Part shown: positions 53,079 to 62,214 of the stretch, in pieces | Layout: every line of letters starts with the position of its first letter | Position numbering within the stretch: position 1 is the stretch's first letter | DNA from: Candidatus Bathyarchaeota archaeon | GTDB taxonomy: Archaea; Thermoproteota; Bathyarchaeia; Bathyarchaeales; Bathycorpusculaceae | Length of the DNA stretch: 64,000 bases | Assembly (NCBI GenBank): GCA_018396705.1 | Contig: JAGTQZ010000001.1 | Location: forward strand, 1 to 64,000 | Reading direction: 5' to 3' | Position numbers and translations under genes: made by a program | Notes under the pieces: generated by a model | What the model saw: the letters and a program-made list of their open reading frames with translations, nothing else | The model's database searches: none | What the model was told of the DNA's origin: nothing

Positions 53079-53738
53079 ATGAGCAAAGTGAGCGGTTGGA
53101 GTCAAAAGGACCTTCGAATTCTAATGGAGCTTATTGAAATCCTTGACAGTTACCGAGTGCACAGATACGTAGACATACGCCCTGTGAACGGTGCGATTAA
53201 GGAGGGGAAACTGAAAAAAGAGATTGCTTCAAAGTGGGAGAAGGTTCAGCCGACCCTGATTAAAATGGCAAGTGCAACAGCATCCATACCTAGTGTTACA
53301 AAATTGGTGAAAATCCGAGATTTAATAAACTTCTTGTCGTTAGTTTTTCTAACTTCGGCGTTTGCCTTGATTGCAATGCGTCTCCTCTTTAGAAGCGTTC
53401 CAAATCCTGGTTTTGAGTTTTGGGAAGGGTTAATTTTCCCAAGTGCTCTCGCGTCAATGCTGATAGCGCTAATAGCAAGAGTCATCATCAACCGTAAAAT
53501 TGGATTCAAAATTGAAAATTTCTACGCCGAGAAAAAATCTAGAGAACTAGACAGTGACGATGCACAATTGAAAGAATGCATCCAAAATTTTATTAATATT
53601 CTTTCCACTCAAGCTAAAAAGATCCGCTTTGAGCCGGAAAGATGTATAATGCAGTTATATAAGACTGATTATAGAAAAATTAGGGTGCTTGAGGAGCCAA
53701 GTCGTTTCAGGAAGTATTATACAGTCACTATTGAGTGA
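53079..53738 (+). CDS. Two-helix membrane protein, unrecognised
   Basis: 219 residues: a helical N-terminal half, two membrane helices (LINFLSLVFLTSAFALIAMRLLF, and FPSALASMLIALIARVII), and a charged C-terminal half. No motif is recognised. Same strand as the nucleotidyltransferase-fold protein and possibly in one operon with it. Confidence 0.6.
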   Translation: MSKVSGWSQKDLRILMELIEILDSYRVHRYVDIRPVNGAIKEGKLKKEIASKWEKVQPTLIKMASATASIPSVTKLVKIRDLINFLSLVFLTSAFALIAMRLLFRSVPNPGFEFWEGLIFPSALASMLIALIARVIINRKIGFKIENFYAEKKSRELDSDDAQLKECIQNFINILSTQAKKIRFEPERCIMQLYKTDYRKIRVLEEPSRFRKYYTVTIE

Positions 53739-53742
53739 ACAT

Positions 53743-54453
53743 TTAAAGTATCCTCTTTTTCGCTGGAGGTTCTGGATATTCTAACTTGCTGTGTGCGATC
53801 TTCATGTCAACTAGGCATTCGGCCAGCTTAATCGAAGCTACTGCCGGATCGATCACAGGGATGCCTATCGCTTCTTGTAGTTCCGCAGCCATTCCTACCA
53901 TCCCTGTGCAGCCAAGTATAATAGCACCAGCTCCGTCTTCATTCACCGCCTTTTTCGATTCAGCTAGCAGTTTAGCCTTAACTTCACTTCTTTTTTCTTC
54001 AAGCTCCAGCACGGGTACTTCAACAGATCTTACTGAGGCTACTTTGGCGTCAAATCCGTACTCTTTCACTTTTCTCCAGAATAACGGTAGGAGTCTCTTT
54101 AACACTGTTACCACTGAAAACTTTTCGCAAAGTGTTGAAGCTATGGCCATGGAGGCTTGGCATGGCCCGATGACAGGGATTTTAACTATTTCTCTCGCTG
54201 CGTTTAGAGCGGGGTCTCCCATACAGTCAATTATGACAGCGTCAAACCCGCTTTTTTCAGCCTCCATTACTTTTTCCAGTATCCATGGGGCTGCCAACTC
54301 TTCGTCGTATGCGGATTCTATTGACGCTGGACCTTTTTCGATGCTTACGACGCTTAGTTCAACATCTTTCCTTTTAGCCAAACTTAGTTCTTTATATGTG
54401 GTTTTTTCGAAAACTTCATTTTTCAATATGGGTATTATAACTTGAATTTTCAT
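53743..54453 (-). CDS. Aspartate/glutamate (hydantoin)-racemase family protein
   Basis: 236 residues of the cofactor-free Asp/Glu/hydantoin racemase fold. The two catalytic cysteines are in AVIIDCMGDPALNAAR (residue about 78) and GAIILGCTGMVGMAAEL (about 186). GPCQASMAIAS lies between. I prefer ATG 54453 (GAGGAA upstream) to TTG 54468. The DUF917 gene precedes it on the same strand by about 10 bp, a pairing seen in hydantoin or amino-acid-derivative pathways. Confidence 0.85.
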   Translation of the reverse strand: MKIQVIIPILKNEVFEKTTYKELSLAKRKDVELSVVSIEKGPASIESAYDEELAAPWILEKVMEAEKSGFDAVIIDCMGDPALNAAREIVKIPVIGPCQASMAIASTLCEKFSVVTVLKRLLPLFWRKVKEYGFDAKVASVRSVEVPVLELEEKRSEVKAKLLAESKKAVNEDGAGAIILGCTGMVGMAAELQEAIGIPVIDPAVASIKLAECLVDMKIAHSKLEYPEPPAKKRIL

Positions 54454-54478
54454 GAAATTCTTCCTCAATCCTTTACCA

Positions 54479-55576
54479 TTATAGATTTGATATGGGCTTG
54501 TAGGGTCCAGTGTATCCTATCCTCTCTAATATGTGTCGCCAGATGTCAAATCCTCTTGGGTGCGCCTTCCATTTATCAGGGGCTGGAACGGCTATCACCG
54601 CCACTTCCATGCCGGTTTTTGTGTCAGCGTTCGTCAACGGCTCCCCATTTTTTGTTATGAGGCATATTAAGTCGGGCACCATTGCAACGGGTTCGTTTTC
54701 TCCACTCCAAGCAATCATATTTTCATTTTTGAAGTCTATGAAGAGTTTTTTACCAACGTATGTTCCTGTACCTTCTATCGTTGTTCTGCCAAAGTCGAAG
54801 CCTCCGACCGTTTTGGTTGCTATGTCAGAAATTGTTCCCCTTATCAGTTCTTGCCCACCAGAAACCGTGGCTGCTTCTTTCACGGGGTCTTTTCCTTCCT
54901 TGACGGCTTTTTTGATGGCTTTGCCGATGTTCTCGCACTTGCTGACACTGTTAAGGACCAGTTTTTCTCTCAATGTGCGTCCATTTACCGTCCATGTTCC
55001 AAAGGCCGCGACCATGCCTGACACAACAGCGAAACTCCGTGCTATATTTTCGCTTGCATTTGTATCCATTGGGTCTTTAGGATATCCTATGACGACGTTG
55101 CCTTTTCTGTCAGCTAAAACCAATGGTGATGCAGGTATTTCATATAGCGGATACAAACCAGTGCCCAATTCTGGAACAGCTCTGCCGTTGCCGTCACAGT
55201 CTACCACCGGAAGATTTTTGCAAGCGGCAACATACATGGGTGTTATAGTGTTAAAGCCACCGAGTTCGCCTGCCATCAGGTAGGAAAGTTTTATGCCTAC
55301 TAACGCGTATATTCTTTCTAAAGCTTCAAAAGCATAAACAGCTTCTACATCAAAGCCTTTCTCCCTAAGAGCTCTTGGTGCACCTATACCCGCAATCATG
55401 GCCACATAATCATTGTCGGCAACCTCTTCTGGACTGACAAGTTTAACGCCATTAGCTACTTCGAAAATTTTATCGACAAGCCTAAGCCCGTCTAATGGAG
55501 AACCACCACCTCCAGCACCTAAGAAAGTGGCACCCGTTACGATGTTTTCCAAACTTTCTCTGTTAAGGACTCGCAT
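54479..55576 (-). CDS. DUF917 family protein (COG3535)
   Basis: 365 residues of DUF917: the glycine-rich ATFLGAGGGGSPLDGL near the N-terminus, LMAGELGGFNTITPMYVAACKNLPVVDCDGNGRAVPELG, and MDTNASENIARSFAVVSGMVAAFGTW. The family is linked to hydantoinase/oxoprolinase genes and thiohydantoin chemistry. With the racemase it forms a two-gene operon. ATG 55576 follows GGTGG; TTG 55588 is the alternative. Confidence 0.87.
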   Translation of the reverse strand: MRVLNRESLENIVTGATFLGAGGGGSPLDGLRLVDKIFEVANGVKLVSPEEVADNDYVAMIAGIGAPRALREKGFDVEAVYAFEALERIYALVGIKLSYLMAGELGGFNTITPMYVAACKNLPVVDCDGNGRAVPELGTGLYPLYEIPASPLVLADRKGNVVIGYPKDPMDTNASENIARSFAVVSGMVAAFGTWTVNGRTLREKLVLNSVSKCENIGKAIKKAVKEGKDPVKEAATVSGGQELIRGTISDIATKTVGGFDFGRTTIEGTGTYVGKKLFIDFKNENMIAWSGENEPVAMVPDLICLITKNGEPLTNADTKTGMEVAVIAVPAPDKWKAHPRGFDIWRHILERIGYTGPYKPISNL

Positions 55577-55853
55577 GCAACCACCCAAAGCAGTTAAACT
55601 GCCTTCGCCAATCGTATTGCTTATTTGTAATCATATAAAACTTATGATAACGTCATCAAATACTGTTATTTGATGGATGATTTCCCAATAGAATTCTGCA
55701 GAACTTATGCTGTAGAAACTTCACGGTTAACGCTGAAGGACATTCTACAGACCACCTAGGAAAAAGAAAAGCCCTAAACCACGGAAATACAAAAGCTTCT
55801 AATTAAGTTTAAATTCTAGGATTATGAAACAGGACTAAACAATTAAAAACTTT

Positions 55854-55982
55854 TCAACGAGGAAGCCTTTTCTGGTAGTTTTCTCTGAAATGAGAGACTT
55901 TCATGGGAACTGGAGCGGCTTTTAAGGCGTTTTCATGGGGGTTTTCTAGTCTTATTTGTTTCTCACCGTTTTGTGGCTGGCG
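55854..55982 (-). pseudogene. Possible gene relic in the 634-bp gap between DUF917 and asd
   Basis: The 55577-56210 gap has no complete gene. On the minus strand a 42-codon frame reads protein-like (ENPHENALKAAPVPMKVSHF, then RENYQKRLPR) and ends in TGA at 55854, but begins after an in-frame TAG without a start codon, so it looks like the end of a lost gene. Its family is unknown. The rest of the gap is A/T-rich and holds nothing I can name. Confidence 0.25.
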
Positions 55983-56210
55983 CTATACAGAACAGAATAT
56001 TCTATGTATTACCGAGTAAACAATTAGAATAATCCCCATAGCGAATAAAGACGTGACAATGGTTTAAAGGCGATTATGTTTCTTTTGTTTTGGTTACATT
56101 TACCTGTTTTAATCTTTATTCTAATCCCTAACAATTGAAGCTAAATACCATTGAACAATAGGTCCAACAATAAGAAGCTTTTTGTGGAAAATTGAATAGA
56201 GGGTGATGGC

Positions 56211-57263
56211 TTAAATGTAGCCCTTTTTTGCGGCTAGTTCTGCGCTTAAAAGTCCAGCTCCAGCGGCGCCCCTTATAGTGTTGTGGCCTAAGCATAGATA
56301 CTTAATTGTTAAGACTGGGTCTCGCCTAATTCTCCCAACAACTACGCTCATTCCGTTTCCTTCGTCTCTGTCAAATCTCGGTTGAGGGCGATCTTTCTCT
56401 TCCCGCACCACTATTGGGTTTTGAGGGGCAGATGGAAGCTTTAGCCTTTGCGGTTCACCCCTAAAGTTTCTAAATGCATCTTTAATCTCTTCTAAGGAAA
56501 CGTCTTTTTCAAGTTCGACAAAAACGCATTCTAGGTGACCATCTTTAACGTCAACTCTGTTACAGCTCGCACTCACTTTAATGTTTGCTGGTTGGACTTT
56601 GCCGTTTTCAAGTTTTCCAAGAATTTTTAATGTTTCAAGCTCTATTTTTTCCTCTTCTCCGGAAATATATGGCACAACATTGTCAATTATGCTGAGAGAC
56701 GGTACTCCTGGAAAACCTGCCCCGCTGAGGGCTTGCATCGTGGACACTATTACTGTCTTTAGGCCAAAATCCATCAACGGTTTTAAAGTTATCGCCAATT
56801 GAATGGTGGAGCAGTTTGGATCCGTTGATATAAAGCCATCCCACCCTCTTCTCTTTTTTTGAGTCTCCACAAGCTCCAAATGCTCCGGGTTAACCTCTGG
56901 AATCAAAAGCGGCACGTCTTCTTTAAGCCTATGAGTACTTGCTTTGCTGAAAACTGGATATGTCTTAGCGAATTCTTCCTCCACCGGACCTGCAACATCT
57001 GAAGGCAAGGCTGAAAAAACAAAATCAATGTTTCCGGCTTTTTCAACAGATTTAACATCAGAGTGTACCACGGGCATTTCGGCTACTTCACGTGGCATCT
57101 TAGATTCTAAGATCCAGTTGCATACTTCGCGATATGGTTTTCCAGCAGACTTCTCAGAGGCCGCGAGCACTTCAATTTCAAACCATGGATGGTTATGTAG
57201 CAGTTGAATGAACCTCTGTCCCACGGCGCCAGTTGCTCCGAGAATGGCTACTTTCCACTTCAT
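56211..57263 (-). CDS. asd: Aspartate-semialdehyde dehydrogenase
   Basis: Reduces aspartyl phosphate to aspartate semialdehyde, the branch point for lysine, threonine and homocysteine. It has the Rossmann start VAILGATGAVGQRFIQLL, the active Cys in STDPNCSTIQLA, SASCNRVDVKDGHLE and the terminal GHNTIRGAAGAGLLSAEL, all of the archaeal/fungal-type enzyme. About 350 residues. ATG 57263 is chosen over GTG 57272. It is divergent from the lysine operon and follows the lrp gene on the same strand. Confidence 0.94.
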   Translation of the reverse strand: MKWKVAILGATGAVGQRFIQLLHNHPWFEIEVLAASEKSAGKPYREVCNWILESKMPREVAEMPVVHSDVKSVEKAGNIDFVFSALPSDVAGPVEEEFAKTYPVFSKASTHRLKEDVPLLIPEVNPEHLELVETQKKRRGWDGFISTDPNCSTIQLAITLKPLMDFGLKTVIVSTMQALSGAGFPGVPSLSIIDNVVPYISGEEEKIELETLKILGKLENGKVQPANIKVSASCNRVDVKDGHLECVFVELEKDVSLEEIKDAFRNFRGEPQRLKLPSAPQNPIVVREEKDRPQPRFDRDEGNGMSVVVGRIRRDPVLTIKYLCLGHNTIRGAAGAGLLSAELAAKKGYI

Positions 57264-57342
57264 TTTAAGCACGCCCCATCAATGGAGCAAGCGGGTTTTA
57301 TTTTAGCTTTTTGTTCTTTCACAAACCTAAACATGTCATGTT

Positions 57343-57753
57343 TCACCAACTTCTCAAAATTATCATAGTGTTGGTTTTAATCACTCCATCTATTTTGCGG
57401 ATTTTTTCAATGCATTCATTGACTTCGGCTATGCTCATGGCGGACACTATGGTCGCAATGTCGTATTCGCCTGTAACCTCGTAAACTGTGTCAACATTGG
57501 GTATTTCCAACAGTTTAGCGGATATTTCAGAGGTTGGAATTAAGGGGTTTATTGAAACCAGTACTATCGCCTCCGCTCCTTCAGAAAGTGAAAGCTTCAA
57601 CGTAAATCTCTTAATGATTCCAGAATTCACTAAATCCTTGATCCTTCTCCTCACAGCTCCCTCGGAGAGCCCTACAACTTTTCCAATCTCATTGTAGGTA
57701 GCTCGTCCGTTTTGCTTTAGAATTTGAATGATTTTTCTATCAATTTCATCCAT
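57343..57753 (-). CDS. Lrp/AsnC-family transcriptional regulator
   Basis: 136 residues: N-terminal winged helix (DRKIIQILKQNGRATYNEIGKVVGLSEGAVRRRIKDLVNSGIIKRF) and C-terminal RAM domain that binds an amino acid effector (VYEVTGEYDIATIV, near residues 90-105). It is divergent from dapA with about 120 bp between start codons, so a LysM-like role in lysine control is plausible. This is inferred from position. Confidence 0.88.
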   Translation of the reverse strand: MDEIDRKIIQILKQNGRATYNEIGKVVGLSEGAVRRRIKDLVNSGIIKRFTLKLSLSEGAEAIVLVSINPLIPTSEISAKLLEIPNVDTVYEVTGEYDIATIVSAMSIAEVNECIEKIRKIDGVIKTNTMIILRSW

Positions 57754-57828
57754 TTTTATCCTTTTGATACGTTTTTCGTATTTATTTTAACAAAACATTA
57801 TTATAATATTTAAGTATTTTTCCGAAAT

Positions 57829-57841
57829 TCTTATAAACTTA
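57829..57841 (+). promoter_or_regulatory. TATA-like box upstream of dapA
   Basis: The run CTTATAAACTT, in A/T-rich DNA between the Lrp and dapA genes, is about 40-48 bp before ATG 57877, a fit for a short-leader transcript of the lysine operon. The flanking A/T repeats (ATTATTATAATATTT, near 57797) could hold the Lrp-side promoter and Lrp binding sites. Confidence 0.4.
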
Positions 57842-57876
57842 GCTGATTCTTTAATACAAAGCTGGAATGGGCAATC

Positions 57877-58917
57877 ATGGAAAGGGTGTTCAAGAACTGT
57901 TACACAGCGTTAATAACTCCCATGCTTAAGAACAGGCAAATAGACGTTGAAGGTCTTCGAAGCCTAGTAGAGTTTCAAATGTCACAAGGAGTTAGCGGCA
58001 TCTTAGCAGTTGGAACAACTGGTGAGAACCCAACATTAGATCAAAATGAACAACTCCTTGTTATCGGGAAAGTTTACGAATTTTGTTCCGATAAGTTATT
58101 AACTATAGCCGGAACAGGGTGTAACTGTACCCATAAAACGTTAGAGAACACCCGGAAAGCTTACGATATGGGTGTAAGGGCATTTCTGCTAGTGGACCCA
58201 TATTATAATGGCCCTAGCTCCTTAGAGATTAGACGGGAATACATCGCCCCAGTGGCTGAAAATTTTCAAGACGCCCAAATAATCCCGTATGTTATTCCTG
58301 GAAGAACTGGGACTCAGTTGCTGCCTCATGATCTCGCTATTCTTCATAGAGATTATCCCAATGTTAGGGCTGTTAAAGAGGCTACTGGAGACTTCGATAA
58401 CATGAAATTGACGAGGAAACTTTGCGGAGAAGACTTTGACATACTATCTGGGGACGACGACAAAACCTTTAGAATGATGGCAGATGATGCGATTAAAGCT
58501 TCTGGGGTGATTTCTGTAATTTCGAACATAGCTCCAGCTGCTGTGCAAAAGATGACGAAACTTTTGTTGGAAAAGAAGTTGGATGAAGCTGCAGATATTT
58601 GCAAGAAGTTGACTCCCCTATTCCAGATAGTAACCGTGAAAACTGTTGAGGAGACAGCTTTCGGCGAAATTATGGTTAAAGCTAGAAATCCTCTTCCATG
58701 CAAGACTCTTATGAATGTTCTCGGAATGCCAGCTGGTCCCTTAAGGCCCCCTCTTGGAAGGATGACGCGGAAAGGTCTGAATGTGGTTTTGAATGCAGCA
58801 CGGGAAGTTTACGAAAAAAGCCCTGAGCTCCTAGCTCCAATTGAAAGTTTTTTTGACGTGGATTTATCCAACAGACTTTATAATGAACGATACTGGAGGG
58901 AGTTAGCTTATGACTAA
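57877..58917 (+). CDS. dapA: 4-hydroxy-tetrahydrodipicolinate synthase family protein (DapA), C-terminally extended
   Basis: Condenses pyruvate and aspartate semialdehyde. The Schiff-base lysine lies in RAVKEATGDF, the proton-relay Thr pair in GTTGENPTL, the Tyr in DPYYNGPSS and the second Tyr in PYVIPGRTG. It is 346 residues, about 50 longer than typical DapA, the extra length being at the C-terminus after LPCKTLMNVLGMPAGPLRPPLG. First gene of the lysine operon, it overlaps dapB by 8 bp. Confidence 0.9.
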   Translation: MERVFKNCYTALITPMLKNRQIDVEGLRSLVEFQMSQGVSGILAVGTTGENPTLDQNEQLLVIGKVYEFCSDKLLTIAGTGCNCTHKTLENTRKAYDMGVRAFLLVDPYYNGPSSLEIRREYIAPVAENFQDAQIIPYVIPGRTGTQLLPHDLAILHRDYPNVRAVKEATGDFDNMKLTRKLCGEDFDILSGDDDKTFRMMADDAIKASGVISVISNIAPAAVQKMTKLLLEKKLDEAADICKKLTPLFQIVTVKTVEETAFGEIMVKARNPLPCKTLMNVLGMPAGPLRPPLGRMTRKGLNVVLNAAREVYEKSPELLAPIESFFDVDLSNRLYNERYWRELAYD

Positions 58918-59701
58918 AATCTGCGTGGTTGGTGCTGCTGGAAAAATGGGTCGTGTAATTATCTCAGAAGCGGTAAGTAGGAACTTCGAAATAGTTGGGG
59001 CGATAGAGTCTCCAAATAATCCCTTATTGGGTAAAACCCTACGTGAACTGGGAATATGTGATTTGGACGTACCGCTTCAGGGGTCTTCGAAGCTTAAAGA
59101 GGCTTTGGGAAAGGCTGATGTTTACTTGAGCTTCACTACACCGGAGGCTGAGCTTATCAATATTCCCGAAGCTGTAGAAATGGGTAAAAGGATAGTTATG
59201 GGTACAACCGGGTTTACAGAAGATCAGCTAAATCAGCTTAAGATCCTTGTCTCGTCGAAAGTTCCAGCAGTTTTTGCTCCTAACTTTTCGATAGGTATGA
59301 ACTTCATGATTAAAATGCTCCATCAGTTGGCTTATCTGCCGGAAGAATACGAAATCAGCATTTTGGAGGCTCATCACTCCAAGAAAAGAGACTCTCCAAG
59401 TGGAACCGCTTTGAACATAGCCAGACTGATCTCTGATATAAGGGGATACCGCAAAATAGTGCAAGCTCGGGAAAGATTAGCTTCACGGTCACGTGAAGAA
59501 CTTGAGGTTTTATCCATAAGAGCCGGTGGGATACCAGGCATTCATGAAGTGATAATCGCTGGACCATACGACATGATTACTATAAGCCACATTTCATTCT
59601 CTAGGAACGCGTTTGCGTTGGGCGCCCTTCGCGCTGTTGAATGGGTAATGAAACAAAAGCAGCCTGGAGTATATTCAATGGAAGACGTGCTAAGCAATTA
59701 A
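58910..59701 (+). CDS. dapB: 4-hydroxy-tetrahydrodipicolinate reductase
   Basis: Second lysine-specific step. It has VVGAAGKMGRVII (NADPH loop), GTTGFTEDQL, the active-site block EAHHSKKRDSPSGTAL and the NFSIGMNFM segment. 263 residues, standard. It starts 8 bp inside dapA and precedes the operon's aspartokinase. Confidence 0.95.
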   Translation: MTKICVVGAAGKMGRVIISEAVSRNFEIVGAIESPNNPLLGKTLRELGICDLDVPLQGSSKLKEALGKADVYLSFTTPEAELINIPEAVEMGKRIVMGTTGFTEDQLNQLKILVSSKVPAVFAPNFSIGMNFMIKMLHQLAYLPEEYEISILEAHHSKKRDSPSGTALNIARLISDIRGYRKIVQARERLASRSREELEVLSIRAGGIPGIHEVIIAGPYDMITISHISFSRNAFALGALRAVEWVMKQKQPGVYSMEDVLSN

Positions 59702-59732
59702 ATGTTAATCTTTCAGTTGGAGGCAAGCATCT

Positions 59733-60911
59733 ATGGCCGAGAAAAGAGTTGTTGTAAAATTTGGTGGAGCAGAACTGCGTTCCGGAGAATCCTTTAGGCA
59801 AGCGGCGGAAATGATTAAGACTGCTGACTTTGAAGAAGTGGTCGTTGTCGTTTCTGCAATGGAAAAATCAACAGACAATCTGATTAACTGTGTCAAGAGC
59901 ATTGGAGGAATCAGCGATGCAGACTACGCAGACATTGTGTCGATGGGGGAAAGAATTAGTGCCAGAATTTTCAGCGCAGCCCTTAAGGCGCTCGGCATAA
60001 ACTCTGTATGTTTCGATCCGCAAAGCCAAAATTGGCCGGTAATAACGAACTCAAACTTTTTAGAGGCGGAGCCAAACCTTGAAGAAACAAGAAGAAGAGT
60101 CAAACTGTATGTAGAACCGCTTTTGGGAAGCTGCGTTCCAGTTGTATGTGGCTTTTTGGGTAGAGATCCAGAGGGGCGTGTAACGCTTCTCGGTAGAGGG
60201 GGGAGCGACATAACCGCAACTTTGCTAGGCAACTGTTTAAACGCTGACGAGGTTATTCTTGTAAAGAATACTGAAGGAGTCTTGTCTGCTGATCCAAAAC
60301 TCGTTCCAGAAGCCAGACCGTTAAAAAAAGTGTCTGTCGAAGAAATGTTTTCGTTAGCCCAAGGTGGAGCAAAAATAGTCCACCCAAAAGCCCTCAAATA
60401 TAAGCTCCCTCACCAGAAATTAAAGGTCGCCAGTTTTAATAACGGGTTATCTTCTGAAGGAACCGAAATTGTAGGAGCTTTTTCCAACTTGTTCGAGATC
60501 AGGAGACATAACGGCCTATGTGCCGTAACTCTTGTTGGAGAACTTAATGCAACAAGCCTTGGAAGGGCCCTAATGACCTTTGCTAATGAAAAGGTTGTCG
60601 GTCTAAGCACTGGCAGAAAATCAGTAACAATCTTTGCAAATGTAACGACAGATCAGAAAGCTTTACTTTCGCAGCTATGTCAAATAGAAGGTGTCAAAGG
60701 CGTAAGCATTAAAGAAAACATTGGCGCCATCGAAGTTCTAAGCCCAGACTTCATCGAGTCTCCAGGATGGGTTGCTAAAATATCTAGCGCTCTCGCTGAA
60801 AAGGGAATAAACATAGTGGAGATTTCCTCAAGCAAGGCTACAATCACCGTTTTTCTAGAAGAAAAAGACTTGGAAAAGGCTATGGATTCCATTAAAGCGG
60901 TTAATCATTAA
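59733..60911 (+). CDS. lysC: Aspartokinase (lysine-operon copy)
   Basis: 392 residues, shorter than the copy at 17170. The kinase domain starts VVVKFGGAELRSGE, with MGERISARIF, TLLGRGGSDITA and NTEGVLSADPKLVP. The C-terminus is an ACT pair (TLVGELNATSLGRALMTFA, and ALAEKGINIVEISSSKATITVF). Its place between dapB and lysA suggests that it feeds lysine synthesis and is probably controlled separately from the threonine-operon copy. Confidence 0.92.
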   Translation: MAEKRVVVKFGGAELRSGESFRQAAEMIKTADFEEVVVVVSAMEKSTDNLINCVKSIGGISDADYADIVSMGERISARIFSAALKALGINSVCFDPQSQNWPVITNSNFLEAEPNLEETRRRVKLYVEPLLGSCVPVVCGFLGRDPEGRVTLLGRGGSDITATLLGNCLNADEVILVKNTEGVLSADPKLVPEARPLKKVSVEEMFSLAQGGAKIVHPKALKYKLPHQKLKVASFNNGLSSEGTEIVGAFSNLFEIRRHNGLCAVTLVGELNATSLGRALMTFANEKVVGLSTGRKSVTIFANVTTDQKALLSQLCQIEGVKGVSIKENIGAIEVLSPDFIESPGWVAKISSALAEKGINIVEISSSKATITVFLEEKDLEKAMDSIKAVNH

Positions 60912-60924
60912 TGGAGGTCTAAAT

Positions 60925-62214
60925 TTGGGGATCCTAAAAAGCCCATTGGAAAATGTTGGCGGCAAACTCTATATAGATAGTGTTTCAGCTGTTAAGTTAG
61001 CGGAAACTTTCGGAACACCTCTCTATGTGATCAGCGAGAACAAAATAAGGGAGAACTATAAAAAACTGCGGGAGGCCTTTTCAAAAAGATACCCCAAGTT
61101 TAGAATACTTTACTCTGCGAAGGCAAACACTAACATTTCAGTGTTAAAAATTCTCCACAGCGAAGGAGCATATGTGGACACCGTAAGCGCAGGCGAAGTT
61201 TACCTAGCCTTGTCAGCAGGTTTTCATCCTAATGAGATTTTGTACACCGGAGTAAATGTTGGAGACAAAGAGCTAAAGTATGTTTTAAACGAAAAGGTCA
61301 TGATTAACCTTGACTCTTTGTCACAGCTTAATAGGCTTCTTAAGCTTGGCGTTCCAGAAATTTTGTCTTTCAGAATTAACCCGGAATATGGTGCTGGCCA
61401 TCATGAATATGTCGTCACAGCCAGCAAAATCGCAAAGTTTGGAATAGATGGAGATTCCGCCCTTAAAGCTTACGAAATTGCCAAAAAAGCCGGCGTCAAA
61501 AGGTTTGGCATTCATATGCACATCGGCTCAGGAATAATGGACGTGACACCCTACCTTAAATCTGGAGAACGTCTCCTTGAAATAGCCTCGAAAATCAACG
61601 CTAAGATTGGGATAAGTTTTGACTTCATCGACCTTGGCGGAGGAATCGGGGTTCCCTACAAACCGGAAGATAAAGAAGTTAATCTGGATGCTTTTTGCAG
61701 CAAACTTGTGGAAATGTTCAAGAGCAAACTAGATGAGTATGCACTGGGACAACCGGAGCTTTGGATCGAGCCTGGAAGATTTATAGTTGCCGAAGCTGGC
61801 ATTCTTCTAACAACGGTTACCACGGTAAAACACACACCCTACAGAAAGTTTGTCGGAGTGGATGCAGGGTTTAACACGCTTATAAGGCCAGCCATGTACG
61901 GGGCCTATCACCATATTCTCGTCGCGAATAGACTTGATGACCAGCCGACAGAAGTTTACGATGTCGTCGGTCCAATTTGCGAATCCGGTGATGTCCTTGC
62001 TAGAGACCGCCTCTTGCCGAAAATATGTGAGGGCGACTTGCTTGCTGTTTTAAATGCTGGGGCATACGGTTTCTCTATGAGTTCGCAATATAACTCTAGG
62101 CCTAGACCGGCTGAAGTGCTCGTTAAGGGCGGTAAATACACCCTCATAAGGGAAGCTGAAACTTTTGATGATTTAACTAGGAGACAAAGGGTTGCAGAAT
62201 GGCTAGAAGGATAA
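60925..62214 (+). CDS. lysA: Diaminopimelate decarboxylase
   Basis: Decarboxylates meso-diaminopimelate to lysine. The PLP lysine is in ILYSAKANTNISVLK. HMHIGSGI, DLGGGIGVPYKPED, the EPGRFIVAEAG block and CESGDVLARDRLLP are the expected conserved elements. 429 residues. TTG 60925 is preceded by GGAGGTCT. It overlaps dapF by 16 bp. Confidence 0.95.
   Translation: MGILKSPLENVGGKLYIDSVSAVKLAETFGTPLYVISENKIRENYKKLREAFSKRYPKFRILYSAKANTNISVLKILHSEGAYVDTVSAGEVYLALSAGFHPNEILYTGVNVGDKELKYVLNEKVMINLDSLSQLNRLLKLGVPEILSFRINPEYGAGHHEYVVTASKIAKFGIDGDSALKAYEIAKKAGVKRFGIHMHIGSGIMDVTPYLKSGERLLEIASKINAKIGISFDFIDLGGGIGVPYKPEDKEVNLDAFCSKLVEMFKSKLDEYALGQPELWIEPGRFIVAEAGILLTTVTTVKHTPYRKFVGVDAGFNTLIRPAMYGAYHHILVANRLDDQPTEVYDVVGPICESGDVLARDRLLPKICEGDLLAVLNAGAYGFSMSSQYNSRPRPAEVLVKGGKYTLIREAETFDDLTRRQRVAEWLEG

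Noticed and set aside
53786-54445. A plus-strand frame of 219 codons inside the racemase gene
   Set aside because: It is a complement shadow of the racemase, Ser-rich and unrecognisable.
54510-55283. A long plus-strand frame (257 codons) inside DUF917
   Set aside because: It is a complement shadow of the well-conserved DUF917 gene; composition is Pro/Ser-rich as expected for such shadows.
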